This document shows positions 34,775-44,680 of a DNA stretch of 64,000 bases, one piece after another. The DNA is from Halichondria panicea. Its lineage: Eukaryota > Porifera > Demospongiae > Suberitida > Halichondriidae. The translations under genes and the position numbers were made by a program. Position 1 is the first letter of the stretch. The number at the start of each line of letters is the position of its first letter. Under the pieces are notes generated by a model, which worked only from the letters and a program-made list of their open reading frames with translations, was not told the origin of the DNA and did not search any database. The DNA lies in NCBI RefSeq assembly GCF_963675165.1, contig NC_087380.1:5216071-5280070 (forward strand), given 5' to 3'.

Positions 34775-35228
34775 TACCGTATAGCGGGTATATTTCGAGG
34801 GTATAAATGTTCGCGGTTTTCACGGATTGGGCCTGTACCACGAAAATTTATACCCACGAAATTTTATATCTTATTGAATAGTAGGCGTGTTCAGTATTAT
34901 TGACCACACCTATCGACAATAAAAGGAAAGAAAAAGGAATCTAGAGACAAGGACACCGGTATAGCCAGCTAGCTTGCTCTACGTCTACTGTATCCCCTGA
35001 CCATGGCCTGCACAGTAAACGTTCTGCTAGAGGTGGAGGACATAGTGCCTCACTGATTCACAGGCTAGGCATGGATTCGAGGCTAACGGTGTGGAGGTAC
35101 AGCTGCATATTGATGTGCGCATGCGCCAAAAGGCTGGAACTCAGACCACAAAAATAAAATCCGCGAAATCCTTTGTAGAGGTCCATCCGCAAAAATTTAT
35201 ACCCTCGAAATATACCCGCTATACGGTA
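34775..35228. repeat. MITE, TACCGTATAGCGGGTA family
   Basis: TACCGTATAGCGGGTATATT at left and its complement at right. At 454 bp it is about twice the usual length of the family, with non-family sequence between. It is followed after two bases by another copy. Confidence 0.75.
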
Positions 35229-35230
35229 TA

Positions 35231-35436
35231 TACCGTATAGCGGGTATATCTTGAGGGTATAAAACTTTCGCTGAACTGTTAGATAGGTTTTCGTGGATTT
35301 AATTTTCACTGAATAGCAACCTTTTGTATGTGATACTAAATTCATGGGTATAAAATGTTCGCGATACATGCTTAATCAGCGAAAACCGCAAATTAACATT
35401 AATTTTATACCCTCGAAATATACCCGCTATACGGTA
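35231..35436. repeat. MITE, TACCGTATAGCGGGTA family
   Basis: 206 bp, ends TACCGTATAGCGGGTATAT and ATACCCGCTATACGGTA. It lies head to tail with the previous copy, separated only by TA. Confidence 0.8.
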
Positions 35437-35538
35437 GCTTATACCTTTCATAGTAGACACAGTGCATGTGTGTGTTGATATTGGCAAGTTTATGCTTCGG
35501 GGGGTAGCCACACTAGGATATAGAAGGATATAGTAAAG

Positions 35539-35539
<1 letters not shown>

Positions 35540-35620
<81 letters not shown>
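35540..35620. repeat. (GT)n microsatellite
   Basis: About 70 bases of uninterrupted GT followed by GCGCGCGCGTGTGCGTGC. Length is likely to vary between individuals. Confidence 0.97.
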
Positions 35621-35623
<3 letters not shown>

Positions 35624-36559
35624 CGTGCATGTGAAGGCTGTTCAAGTGCAGTCTCTTCAGAACTGTCCCTAGCACTTCTGTCTATGCTAGCATAATCTGC
35701 TTGCAGCGTAACTGGGGCCGAAGGTCAAAGGTTTTTGGTAATTATGCGTGATATGCCAATAACCTTTGACCTTTGACCCCATTGCTGTCTGATCATTGAT
35801 ACATGAGTAACTCAGCAGAAATAATTGCTGCATGGACATACAAGCGTTTTGCAACTCAACTTTGGGAGTTTTATTGTTTAGTTATCATCCTTACATAATT
35901 ACTATGTGACTCTCAGCCAGTGCTATTTTCATCTTCAGAATCTACTAAGTAAACCTCTGTTTGTAACAGCAGTAGTAAGAGCAATGGCTATAACATCTTG
36001 CAACTAGCTAGCACGTTAATTAAGTATCACAAGAAACCACGCCCTAATATCTGCACTTTGTGCGATCTGGTAGCTTTGCTAAACATTGACCTGGTTGCTA
36101 AACATCGATCTGGTCTCTAAACATTGATCTGGTCTGCAAAGATCTGGTTGCTAAACATCGATCTGGTAGGTAAACATCGACCTCGTTGGTAAACATCGAC
36201 TCTTTATTAGTTTTGAGACAAACGGCACCCCATAGAAACGGTACGTTGTGTCTGATTATCAATTTTTTTTGTCTGTTCTTACCGTTTATCAGACACTAGC
36301 ACATTTTCAGCTTTTGAAGACATATAGTAGTTGATATTTATCAATTCTTTTTTGCATACATTATAGTAGCCTCGATTCCAGGCCGCTGAGAAAAGCGGCC
36401 TGGTATACACTGTTTACGCATGCGCCAGAATTACCAAGAATCTTGGTAATCGTAAATTGTAGTATATTTATCAGTATTCTTATTCCGCATTTAGTTGTAA
36501 AACATTGATATCCGTTTCATTTATTAATGATGTCATTGATCTAGTCCAAGTTGTGTAAT
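35621..36559. repeat. Gene-free stretch with tandem repeat and short MITE
   Basis: At about 36078-36200 a unit near 20 bp (AAACATCGATCTGGT and variants) repeats six or seven times. At 36367-36424 TAGCCTCGATTCCAGGCCGC and AGCGGCCTGGTATACACTGT belong to the short element family also found at 2631 and 14267. No gene seen. Confidence 0.55.
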
Positions 36560-36572
36560 GGCTGCTACCTTC

Positions 36573-36880
36573 TCTTCTGCTCTCGTGTACGCGTTATCCA
36601 TGTGTTGGAAAACCAGGTCTAGTCTTGAAAGACAAGCAGCTGGAGGCGTTGAAGTGTCTGTACGCTGGGGTGTTTATGTGGGTACCGTACCGACCGGCTA
36701 TGGCAAGTCCTAGAGCAAGTCCATCTGCTTTCCAGACACTCCCTTTCTTGATTGATGTAAAGCTTGACAGGACCAGTGCACCTCTCTCTGAAAGAAGTGT
36801 TGTGATGAAAGAAGTGTTGTGATGAAAGAAGTGTTGTGATGGTGATTTCTCCTCTTGTAACTTGTTTCTCTGAGTGAAGC
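36573..36880 (+). pseudogene. RecQ-like helicase N-terminal fragment, ruined
   Basis: Matches the start of the helicase at 4.6-5.0 kb: VLKDKQLEALKCLYAGVF in one frame, then PTGYGKS (Walker A, about 36694) in another, followed at once by a stop, then LPFLIDVKLDRTSAPLSERS in a third segment. Small duplications (GTGATGAAAGAAGTGTT) follow, and then VISPLV. Nothing of the later helicase motifs is seen. It belongs to the same family as, but is not a recent copy of, the first helicase. Confidence 0.75.
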
Positions 36881-37707
36881 CATCTTCAAAGTGCTGGTGT
36901 GTCTGTTCGACGTTCAGTGCCATTCTCTCTGGAAGGAAGTATTGTTGTGATATTTGCCGAAAATTGGTCACAGAGTAAGTACGTGGTATCTGATCCGAGA
37001 ACTGTGTGGCCTGAATGTGTTTACAATCCGAGGGACTTGTGTGTATCCGATCCGAGGGACTTGTTGCTTGAGTGTGTATCCGGACTTGTTGCTGGAGTGT
37101 GTATTAATGGATAGTGCTTTCAATGGTAAATCTATTGTGTAAATCAATAAGTAGTCCTCACATTATGTTACGTCACAGCCACTGTACTTATCCACATTTA
37201 TTTTTTACCCACAGGTTTAACTAATTTCTTATGAGATTAACTTGTCGCCTGAGTGTGTATCCGATCCGAGCCTCAAGTTAATGAATAAATCTACAGAGCT
37301 GATGTTTTACTTAGCTGTCTCTGTCTCAGTATATACAGAGAGGTAGCCTCTCCTTTTTTTTTTCTGTTCTTTATCACAATAAGATAAAATACTGTTTTAA
37401 CGTTCAATGAGATAAAATACGGTAAATAATAAATTAATTGTCCACCCACGCGCCAACAGTAAATACCAGGCCCACTATTCAAGGGGCTGGAGTCGAGGCT
37501 AACACATGCTTGATCAGATGGTGCAAAAGAAATTTTTTTTATCACTGCTTGTTTCCTTAGAATGAATGTCTGAACATACATTAATTGTGTCTGATTATAG
37601 ATGCCTTACTCTAGAATGTAGAATTTAGATCGCAGAGAACGACACGAGTACACTCACGATCACGTACGTATAAAAGAGCTGCGCACAAAACCCAGAGCAC
37701 AAAACCT
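36881..37707. repeat. Gene-free stretch with short tandem repeat
   Basis: Units containing GATCCGAGGGACTTGTTG recur at about 36990-37090 and once near 37255. The 37345-37425 block repeats 3842-3920. No gene seen. Confidence 0.5.
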
Positions 37708-37803
37708 GTATTTGTAACTTTATCGATCATAACTTTGGTTTTCTGTACCCTTCCTATACCCTACCCTAGGCTAGATCCTAGTGTTCCTCAGAAAACCATC
37801 AGT

Positions 37804-38257
37804 ATGAGTCAAATTTATGTCAATGAGCCTCCGACTAATGGAAAGGTATTGATTAGTTTATTGTGATGTCAGATATAGATTATTCACCTGTAATTATTTT
37901 ATGCACCCATCAATGTGTTGCCCCACTACCCCCCCCCCCCCCAGGACATACGAACTCTAATTTGACCTGTATATACTGGGGGATTTGACCTGGCTTTGCG
38001 TATAATTATACCTCTCCACCTCTTCTTGAGCGAAAGCAAAACAAGGGCAAGAGGCATTAGCACAGCGCAGCTTGTACCACTCGTTGTTAATTGTTTTAAT
38101 TTCCATAAATAATTATTATTTGCTTTTTCGATTTCAATTTTTGTACCAAATTTGAGCAGTGGTCTTTGTAGGAGCTAAAGATTAAGAGCAGCCACGATGT
38201 ACTCACAAAGGACTCCAAACTCAGCGCTCAACCGGCTGTCAACCAATCAGAATTAAG
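37804..38257 (+). pseudogene. CWC27: CWC27 duplicate 2: exons 1 and 7 only
   Basis: Exon 1 (37804-37845) is intact: MSQIYVNEPPTNGK followed by GTATTG. Exon 7 (38172-38257) is also intact, encoding ELKIKSSHDVLTKDSK and ending at a GTATG donor. Exons 2-6 are deleted and replaced by about 300 bp with a C-run. No cyclophilin domain can be made. The upstream flank (37700-37735) matches the flanks of the Tc1-like transposon and shows its empty target. Confidence 0.88.
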
Positions 38258-39566
38258 GTATGTCATAGACCATGCATGGTTTCCAGATGATTATGTGTAT
38301 ATAATTATAATGTACATCAACTACAGTACCTTTGACTTCAATATAATTTAGGCTTAGCTGGTATCGACTGTTTGCACATGCGCCACATAATTCCCATATA
38401 ATTCCCCAGAAAGTGGGGAATTCGGATAGCATCGTATATATCATATGCTCAGTAAAACAATGACGTCACAACGAACGGAAGTAGATTGAAAAAGTAGATA
38501 TAAGTTCGATTGTGAAGGTTTCTAGCCCATTTGATAGCATTCTAATAGCCACCCATAACCTGCTATGCTAATGAAAGCACCGCGGGTGCTGATGCCTCGG
38601 TGGAGGTGTCAAAGCTAAAGCTACTAGCTATTATAGCAATAGCTTTTGAACACACATTATAATCATCATGATGAAAATTTTTTAGCTGCATGCAGAATCA
38701 CAGAGAAACTCTACGAGTGGGTAATAATCGAACATGATTGTTGTACAACGACAAGTCTAAAATGAATGGCTGCATCAGCAGAGCCTTGCAGCTCTCTTCT
38801 CACTCTTGCAGCTACCAATAGCCAGCGTTCTAGTGCAGAACTAACTACTAAGTAGAGTAGAAACACTCCATGGGCAAGCTTTGCTATGCACCCTTCTGAA
38901 TTAAAAGGCTTCAATGTAAGCAAAACTAGTCAGAACAAAGAATTGAAAACGTTACTAGAAGCCTATAGAAACTCTCAGTCTAAACACACACACACACACA
39001 CACACAAACTACCATATACCTCGCTTGTGCATGCGTACCAAGGCAATATAATCGACGATTAAATTTTGAAAGGCATTTGTAGGCTGTTAACTTGAGCATA
39101 AAAGGAATAGCATAATAGGTAACATCAAGGATAGAAGAGAGGGTGTGCAACTCACTGTCTAGTACACATAGCGAGCAGAATTCAAATGTGAGCGGATGAA
39201 TATGTGAATTTGCATGAAGTGCTAAAAATAGCACATTCGTGCACATTCATCCGCCCACAATTGAATTTTGCTGTTGCATGCCCTCTCTTCTTTTATATGC
39301 CCTTGGTAATTATCTTGAGCATAATTATAATCACATGATCTAACAACCCCTAATCTGTAGTTAGCCTCGTCCCCAGTCTGAATTATCTCTAAAATAACAC
39401 TAGGTCGGGTATTTTTCACCATCCGGTCTATTAAAGAAAATCAGCCTATGAACGAGGCTAGTATAAGATCTCATAGAGTCTCGGTGTACGAGTGGACACA
39501 CAATGAGAGTAGGATCAGATTAGTGGGGACTTTACCAACACTGCAAATTGGCTCACTCCATTGCAG
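38258..39566. repeat. Duplicated spacer with foldback relative and (CA)n
   Basis: 38600-39560 mostly repeats 14300-14790 of the first segmental copy. An insert at about 38775-39030 resembles the left arm of the foldback at 28176 and ends in a (CA)n run (38983-39006). No gene seen apart from the terminal exon that follows. Confidence 0.6.
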
Positions 39567-39703
39567 GTGGTGAGGAGAAGTCTTCACGAAGGAGGCTGAA
39601 GCCCAAGAGGAAGTCGCACAAGCACAGCTCTGACAGGAAGCATGAGAAACACCAGCACAAATCGTCCAACAAGAAGAAGAAGAAACACTCCTCACATACA
39701 TAA
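39567..39703 (+). CDS. Lys/His/Ser-rich terminal exon (orphan), duplicate 2
   Basis: Follows TTGCAG and encodes KRKSHKHSSDRKHEKHQHK and five lysines, then HSSHT and TAA at 39701. Nearly the same as 14795-14958, differing mainly in the first residues and the earlier stop. Preservation of the same frame in both copies suggests it was coding before duplication. No upstream exon was identified. Confidence 0.4.
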
Positions 39704-40180
39704 TCATTGACTTTACCGCTGTTCGTATAGTACAGTCACATACCTTGGTATAATTTTAAATTACTCAATCTGTGATTATAAGTTTATAATAATTATACCC
39801 ACTCCAATCCTATATCCACTGAACTGTCTGATCATGGAATTGGCATGACTCTGAGTCAATAATATACAATACAAGTATAATTATAGTTTTAAGGGTACAT
39901 CGTAATATATCCCATGATCTCCCATGCCCCGACTTAATAATTCACACTCTTTTATTCTTGACAATTTTATTTACTTGTGTCGCATATATTATTCAATCAT
40001 GAATTTACCACTACAATTATACATTTACACCATGAATGAAGATAAAGTGTTCAGTCTATACTTATTATTTTTACTCTAGAGAGTAGAGACTCGTATACAG
40101 TTATAGTGCTAGAAATAAATTGTACTCCTGATACAATGCCATTAATGCCATACATGTCACATAATTTATGAGGAAGTCCG

Positions 40181-42037
40181 TTAACGAAATAGTGATTGTA
40201 CATCTTCCACTTGGTCAAGATATTGCATTTGCCTTAAATACATTTGTCGAACAGACTTCACTGATCCACATATTCCTTTCGCATCTAGCAGTGGCTGTGA
40301 TTTTTGTCTAGGCATATCAATACATATCACATAACACTCACAGAGATGACGAAAATTACTCAATTCAGAGTTAACAAAATGATCAGCATCTGTCATACTC
40401 AGGCACAGGTGTGTCAGAGATCGAGATTGAGAGAGTGCTTTAAAAACTTCTGACTGAGCAGTGAATTCTAAGCAAGGTATAACACAATAGATACAAATTT
40501 TTTTCAAAGAAGAGTAACACTCTGGGTCCGTGGGTAAAGTCAATTGCGGTAAACTACTCTGTGATCTAATGGCCATATAAGTGAGAGACGGTAGATTTGG
40601 TAGGATATTGGTAAGATCGAGTGTTCCGCTTGAGTTGGTTAGGATTCTTAAGTGCTGCACCCATACCAGAGCTGGCAAAAGCATTTCAAAATCAAGCGGA
40701 AGGGGTTTGTAAACATTCCAACTATAGTCAATTTCAAGTGAAAACAAATTCATCCGTACTACACTAAGGTGAATACGAGAACAACTTTGCACGTCAAACA
40801 GGGGTAAGTGGGACACACGTTCACCGATAGTACTTGGAGGTGTAACAGTACTTCTGTCAGGAACACACAAAAAATTCCTTAATGCCAAATGGCGAAGTTT
40901 CTTCATAACTGCTAGCACTTCCCAGAGAGAGGCCACACTTTCAACTTTGTCAATACCTTTGAGATTCAGAGCAACCAATCCTGAGCAATTTGAGCTAATG
41001 TCAGCTAATCCTTGCAAATTGAGAAGAGCATTCTCACAACCACTCATATCAAAACAGATCAGGTTGGGACAGGACTCAGAGAGCAATGTAAGATCAGTAG
41101 AAGATAGCTCCTTTAATCCAGCCAAAGAGAGGGATTTGATGCTGGGGGGTAAAAATGAGACAGTGAAGCCGGGTGAAGGGATGCCTGATTTGTACACTGT
41201 TGCACTAACAGGATCATTACTTGGAGATAGAACCAATGAACACGAGGCAGGACAAGATGAGCAAACTGATTTAGCAGGGCATGTCACAATTTTGACGCTC
41301 GGATGTAACGACACCTTTAGGATTGGGTATTTATTTATCATATTTCCAGCAACTGGCGAACAATTGGAATAAATTGAAAGAAGAGCTGGGTGGTCACAAC
41401 TTGTTAGTTGGCCAAGGACAACTTCAAAGGAAATGTATGAAACACTAAACTCCAGATTTGGCGGCAAATAGTTATTCTCCCTCCAATGTTGAACACCTAG
41501 TGGTACATTATGTGCGGTACGATCCTGAAAATTAACTGTAGACGTTTCAGTAATGCGTACTATTTGAAGGTGCTGTATTTTGGAGGCTGCACAAACGATC
41601 TGGTTAACTTCAAGCTTTTGCCCCACTGATACATTGACGTAGTACAGAGACGGCAGTGCAGAGAGCAGTTTTTCCAGCATTGAGAGCGTTATAGGCATGC
41701 CAATCAGTGAGAGATATCGGACTTGTTTACAGCTGTGGATTTTGGGGATAAACTTAGAAAGAGGAAATTTTAGCGAGTTAGGATTATACGATACGTAAAT
41801 ATTTTGAACATAGGAACAAGACAGTCCCAACGATAGCCTGAGAGCCTTGAAGTCTTCATCTCTTCTGCGGCAGTCTTTCCACACCAGGGAGTTCCAGGCA
41901 CGAGGGTCACTGAGGATGAAATAGAATCTCTTGCAGGAGATACGGAGACACAGTTTCTCATAGCCAGTCAGAGTGTCAGTTATCTTGATCAGTACCTCTG
42001 TGGGGAGACTGAGCAGGTTTTGATTTTGAGGTTCCAT
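40181..42037 (-). CDS. F-box and leucine-rich-repeat protein, intact single-exon gene
   Basis: F-box/LRR proteins are substrate receptors of SCF ubiquitin ligases: the F-box binds Skp1 and the repeats hold the target. The 618-residue frame starts MEPQNQNLLSLPTEVLIKIT at 42037. F-box at about residues 8-52 (LPTEVLIKI, LCLRISCKRFY, PRAWNSLVWKDC). The rest is irregular LRRs: LSLIGMPITLSML, LSLAGLKELSSTDLTLL, LVALNLKGI, LRHLALRNF, LRILTNSSGTLDLT, LTHLCLSM. No intron. It is divergent from CWC27, with a Tc1-like transposon in the gap only 71 bp upstream of its start codon, so its promoter has been displaced or replaced. Its decayed sister is at 15296-17185. The target cannot be inferred. Confidence 0.88.
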   Translation of the reverse strand: MEPQNQNLLSLPTEVLIKITDTLTGYEKLCLRISCKRFYFILSDPRAWNSLVWKDCRRRDEDFKALRLSLGLSCSYVQNIYVSYNPNSLKFPLSKFIPKIHSCKQVRYLSLIGMPITLSMLEKLLSALPSLYYVNVSVGQKLEVNQIVCAASKIQHLQIVRITETSTVNFQDRTAHNVPLGVQHWRENNYLPPNLEFSVSYISFEVVLGQLTSCDHPALLSIYSNCSPVAGNMINKYPILKVSLHPSVKIVTCPAKSVCSSCPASCSLVLSPSNDPVSATVYKSGIPSPGFTVSFLPPSIKSLSLAGLKELSSTDLTLLSESCPNLICFDMSGCENALLNLQGLADISSNCSGLVALNLKGIDKVESVASLWEVLAVMKKLRHLALRNFLCVPDRSTVTPPSTIGERVSHLPLFDVQSCSRIHLSVVRMNLFSLEIDYSWNVYKPLPLDFEMLLPALVWVQHLRILTNSSGTLDLTNILPNLPSLTYMAIRSQSSLPQLTLPTDPECYSSLKKICIYCVIPCLEFTAQSEVFKALSQSRSLTHLCLSMTDADHFVNSELSNFRHLCECYVICIDMPRQKSQPLLDAKGICGSVKSVRQMYLRQMQYLDQVEDVQSLFR

Positions 42038-42108
42038 GATCAGCCTTTAGTGTCGATCTGCGTTATTTTAGAGACAAATCGGTCCGGAACAAAAAGTGTG
42101 TATTTGTA

Positions 42109-42165
42109 CAGTGGATTTCAGTTGCGTTCGAATTTGCGTTGACGTACGGACTTCCGTGTTGCGCT
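42109..42165 (+). repeat. Left terminal inverted repeat of the Tc1-type element
   Basis: CAGTGGATTTCAGTTGCGTT at the tip, about 57 bp in all. Inner part contains CGGACTTCCG, itself a palindrome and a possible transposase binding site. Confidence 0.9.
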
Positions 42166-42213
42166 TACAAGAGGAAAACCGCGGGAAATTCAAATGTAAT
42201 ACTACAGATCAAA

Positions 42214-43200
42214 ATGTCAGCTGAACCGGGAAGAAAGAAAGCCTATGGCATAGATCTACGCTGGAGAGTAGTCTATCAAAGAATTGGTATGAATCTTACC
42301 TATGACAAGATAGCTACTAACTTAAATATTGCAGCAAGCACAGCATACAGTATATTTACGAGGTTTCAGCAAACAGGAAAAGTAGACCCTGTACTGAGCG
42401 AACAAAGGAGAGAGCTGAGAAAGCTAAGTGTACATGAAGAAATATATACAGTTGGGATGGTGCTCGAGGATCCATCCATGTATCTCTCTGAGGTGTGCCA
42501 CGAATTGGAGGAAGCAATGGGGGTTGTGGTGACTCCCCCAACTATTTGTCGGCTACTTAGAAGATATGGGATCACTCGAAAGAAGATTCAACAAGTAGCT
42601 CTCCAAAGGTGCTATACACTCCGTGGAGCATTTATGGCTCAGTGTTTACTATTTAATCCAGACCAGTTTGTATTTATTGATGAAACGGGTTCAGATGCCA
42701 GAGATCATATCAGAAAGTATGGATATGCAATAAGAGGATTGGCACCACAGAATAAACGCCTGTTGAGTCGTGGGCAAAGAGTTAATGCTATTGCTGGCAT
42801 GAGCACTGATGGTGTAGTAGCTGTTGAAGTTACTAAGTCTAATGTTGATGCGGAAGTGTTCTTTGACTATGCAAGACGATCCCTCATACCAAACATGCTA
42901 CCATTCAACGGATCTAATCCTTGTTCAATTGTTATAATGGACAATTTGTCTGTGCACCACACTCAAGATATCACACATCTATTCAGACAAATGGGCATAC
43001 TTTTACTATTTCTTCCACCGTATAGTCCTGATCTCAATCCGGCAGAAGAAATGTTTAGTTTTGTAAAAAACTACTTAAGGAAACACGATAACCTACTGCA
43101 AATTGTCACCAACCCAACTGATATAATACACTCAGCTTTTGATAGTATCACCAGTGAACATTGTACTGCTTGGGTTCGACACAGCGGTTACTCAAAATAA
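42214..43200 (+). CDS. DD34E transposase (Tc1/mariner-IS630 superfamily)
   Basis: Cuts and joins the element's ends at TA sites. Start chosen at 42214 (MSAEPGRKKAYGIDLRWRVV), giving 328 residues; an in-frame ATG 25 codons upstream adds residues unlike a transposase. N-terminal paired-like helix-turn-helix at about 10-75 (DKIATNLNIAASTAYSIFTR, then a second one around SEVCHELEE and TICRLLRRYGI). Catalytic triad: Asp156 in FIDETG, Asp243 in VIMDNLSVHH, Glu278 in DLNPAEE, with 34 residues between the second Asp and Glu (DD34E). PPYSPDLNPAEE is the usual family signature. No frameshift or stop. The downstream neighbour is convergent, about 115 bp away. Confidence 0.95.
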   Translation: MSAEPGRKKAYGIDLRWRVVYQRIGMNLTYDKIATNLNIAASTAYSIFTRFQQTGKVDPVLSEQRRELRKLSVHEEIYTVGMVLEDPSMYLSEVCHELEEAMGVVVTPPTICRLLRRYGITRKKIQQVALQRCYTLRGAFMAQCLLFNPDQFVFIDETGSDARDHIRKYGYAIRGLAPQNKRLLSRGQRVNAIAGMSTDGVVAVEVTKSNVDAEVFFDYARRSLIPNMLPFNGSNPCSIVIMDNLSVHHTQDITHLFRQMGILLLFLPPYSPDLNPAEEMFSFVKNYLRKHDNLLQIVTNPTDIIHSAFDSITSEHCTAWVRHSGYSK

Positions 43201-43317
43201 TTTGTGCATTCCATTCATATAATATAGTTACACATTGTCATTCATACACAATACTTGATTTGAAGGCAAGAAATTTCCTGATTCTTTGATTCTCGAATTT
43301 AGCAATGTTACAAACAG

Positions 43318-44437
43318 TCAATAGTTGGATTTAATTTCCTCCATGATTGCCTTTTGCATTTCATCATACTGCAGTTGAGAAATGGCACCTTTCTCAAGCA
43401 GTGAGTGCCATTTAACTAACTGCTCAATGCACTGACTCCGGAGGCCAACTCTTTTACTGGGAGAAGTAATAATTGATGGTGAAGACTTAGAGGCAGCTTG
43501 AGGTGAAGGTGGAGAATTCTCGCGTCCTTCACTAGCAGTCTGCAATTTTCGTTTCTTTGTTCCTCGGAAGTATGGTAAATCTGGAGGATCATCGTGTGAA
43601 TCATGTTTTCCCACATGAATCAAATGTGCCCAAGCATTACACTTTTCTACTGAATATTGGTTGCCATGCTTATCTTGAAGTTTTTTCACGATGCACTCAA
43701 CTTCGTTAATTTTCGAAGCAATCGCTTCCTTCTTAGATTTGGAACTTGTCTCTGCTTTTTTCGATTTACTGCATGTAGTGATCTCAGATCCTTCAGGGTT
43801 CTCAGAAAAGCACCAGAGCAGAATCTCAGTCTTTCTCTTGTAAATGTCATACATAGTATCTACATCTTCATCTGTATACAGCCACCTCTGCTTCCCCTTT
43901 AATCCATGCCCTGGCTCAATGTAGCCTATTTGGCTGGGTGATATTTTGTCCAAACACTTTTGCAACTGTTCTGTTAGTTCATCAAATGAGGAGAAACGAT
44001 CATAAGTACTAAGCTTTCTGACAGTGTATTCGGACTTGCGTACTGGGTTCACTACCTTTACCGAATATACGTAGTGTTTAGAAGATAATTTTGAAGGGGA
44101 AACCCTAACCCGTGCTGTTTCACACTGTGTACACAAAGGGTATTACATGGAAACATGTTAGCCAATTTTATTTACTTACTTCTACTTCGATGCAGCTTCC
44201 AGAAGCAGCGCTAACTGTAGCTTTGGGTGCTGAAACTTCCACTCTACTTTGGCCTTGCCAACAACGACCCATAGAGATAGACCCAGGGCTAGGCCCAGGG
44301 TATGGTAAGTGGGACTGGTAGTCACAACTCTCCATGTAATCAGGCCAGCCAGAGTCCCTGTTAATGTTGTTTAATACTGTCAGACACTTACTGTGAATAA
44401 TCTGAGAAGGCTCTGAAATTTTCACATGGCAGCTCAC
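43318..44437 (-). CDS. Accessory gene of the transposon, two exons, unknown function
   Basis: Exon 1 is 44437-44180 (86 codons, start MSCHVKISEP), then a 55-bp intron with GTAAGT and ACAG, then exon 2 is 44124-43318 in phase 0: 354 residues in total. Features: a Pro/Gly stretch (PYPGPSPGS) and a likely folded part from about residue 87 to 195 (YVYSVKVV, TYDRFSSFDELTEQLQKC, RWLYTDEDVDTMYDIYKR) whose order recalls PB1- or CIDE-like ubiquitin folds. A Lys/Ser-rich linker (SKSKKAETSSKSKKEA), a basic patch (RGTKKRKLQ) that could be a nuclear signal, and a helical C-terminus (LLEKGAISQLQYDEMQKAI) follow. No catalytic motif was seen. Position inside the inverted repeats and an intact spliced frame suggest a role in transposition or regulation; that is inference. 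Confidence 0.75.
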
Positions 44438-44475
44438 GTGACAATATAATAATTTCCCGCGTTTTTCCTATCTTA

Positions 44476-44531
44476 TAGCGCAACACGGAAGTCCGTATCA
44501 AGCAACATTCGAACGCAACTGAAATCCACTG
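44476..44531 (-). repeat. Right terminal inverted repeat of the Tc1-type element
   Basis: Complement of the left end: the outermost 25 bases agree exactly, then short differences, then the CGGACTTCCG block again. Followed by TA. Confidence 0.9.
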
Positions 44532-44680
44532 TAACATTATCGATCATAACTTTGATTTGCCCTTCTCGGTCCTAGACATATGTACGTACCTAATATAAGC
44601 GCAAGCTATAGCGCTATAGCATGAGCTAGAGATCCATGATCCAGTACATGCAATAGAGAGAGAGAGATCAGCAGTGCAGT

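Larger units (their letters stand above)
42109..44531. mobile_element. Tc1/mariner-IS630-type DNA transposon with two genes
   Basis: 2,423 bp. Terminal inverted repeats start CAGTGGATTTCAGTTGCGTT and continue to a shared CGGACTTCCGTGTTGCGCT block (42109-42165; 44531-44476), with a few bases of difference in between. TA flanks both sides (42107-42108, 44532-44533), the target duplication of this superfamily. It carries a transposase (plus strand) and a spliced second gene (minus strand), tail to tail. All parts look intact, so it may be able to move. It lies between the F-box gene and CWC27. Confidence 0.93.

Noticed and set aside
36078..36200. Regularly spaced repeats that could be read as a CRISPR array
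   Set aside because: Units are continuous tandem repeats of about 20 bp without unique spacers, in a eukaryotic context.
36594..36971. 125-codon minus frame over the second helicase fragment
   Set aside because: Reverse-strand reading of helicase remnants; the plus strand explains the sequence.
40947..41372. 141-codon plus-strand frame
   Set aside because: Antisense shadow of the F-box/LRR gene.
43657..43902. Plus-strand frame inside the transposon
   Set aside because: Antisense of the spliced accessory gene.
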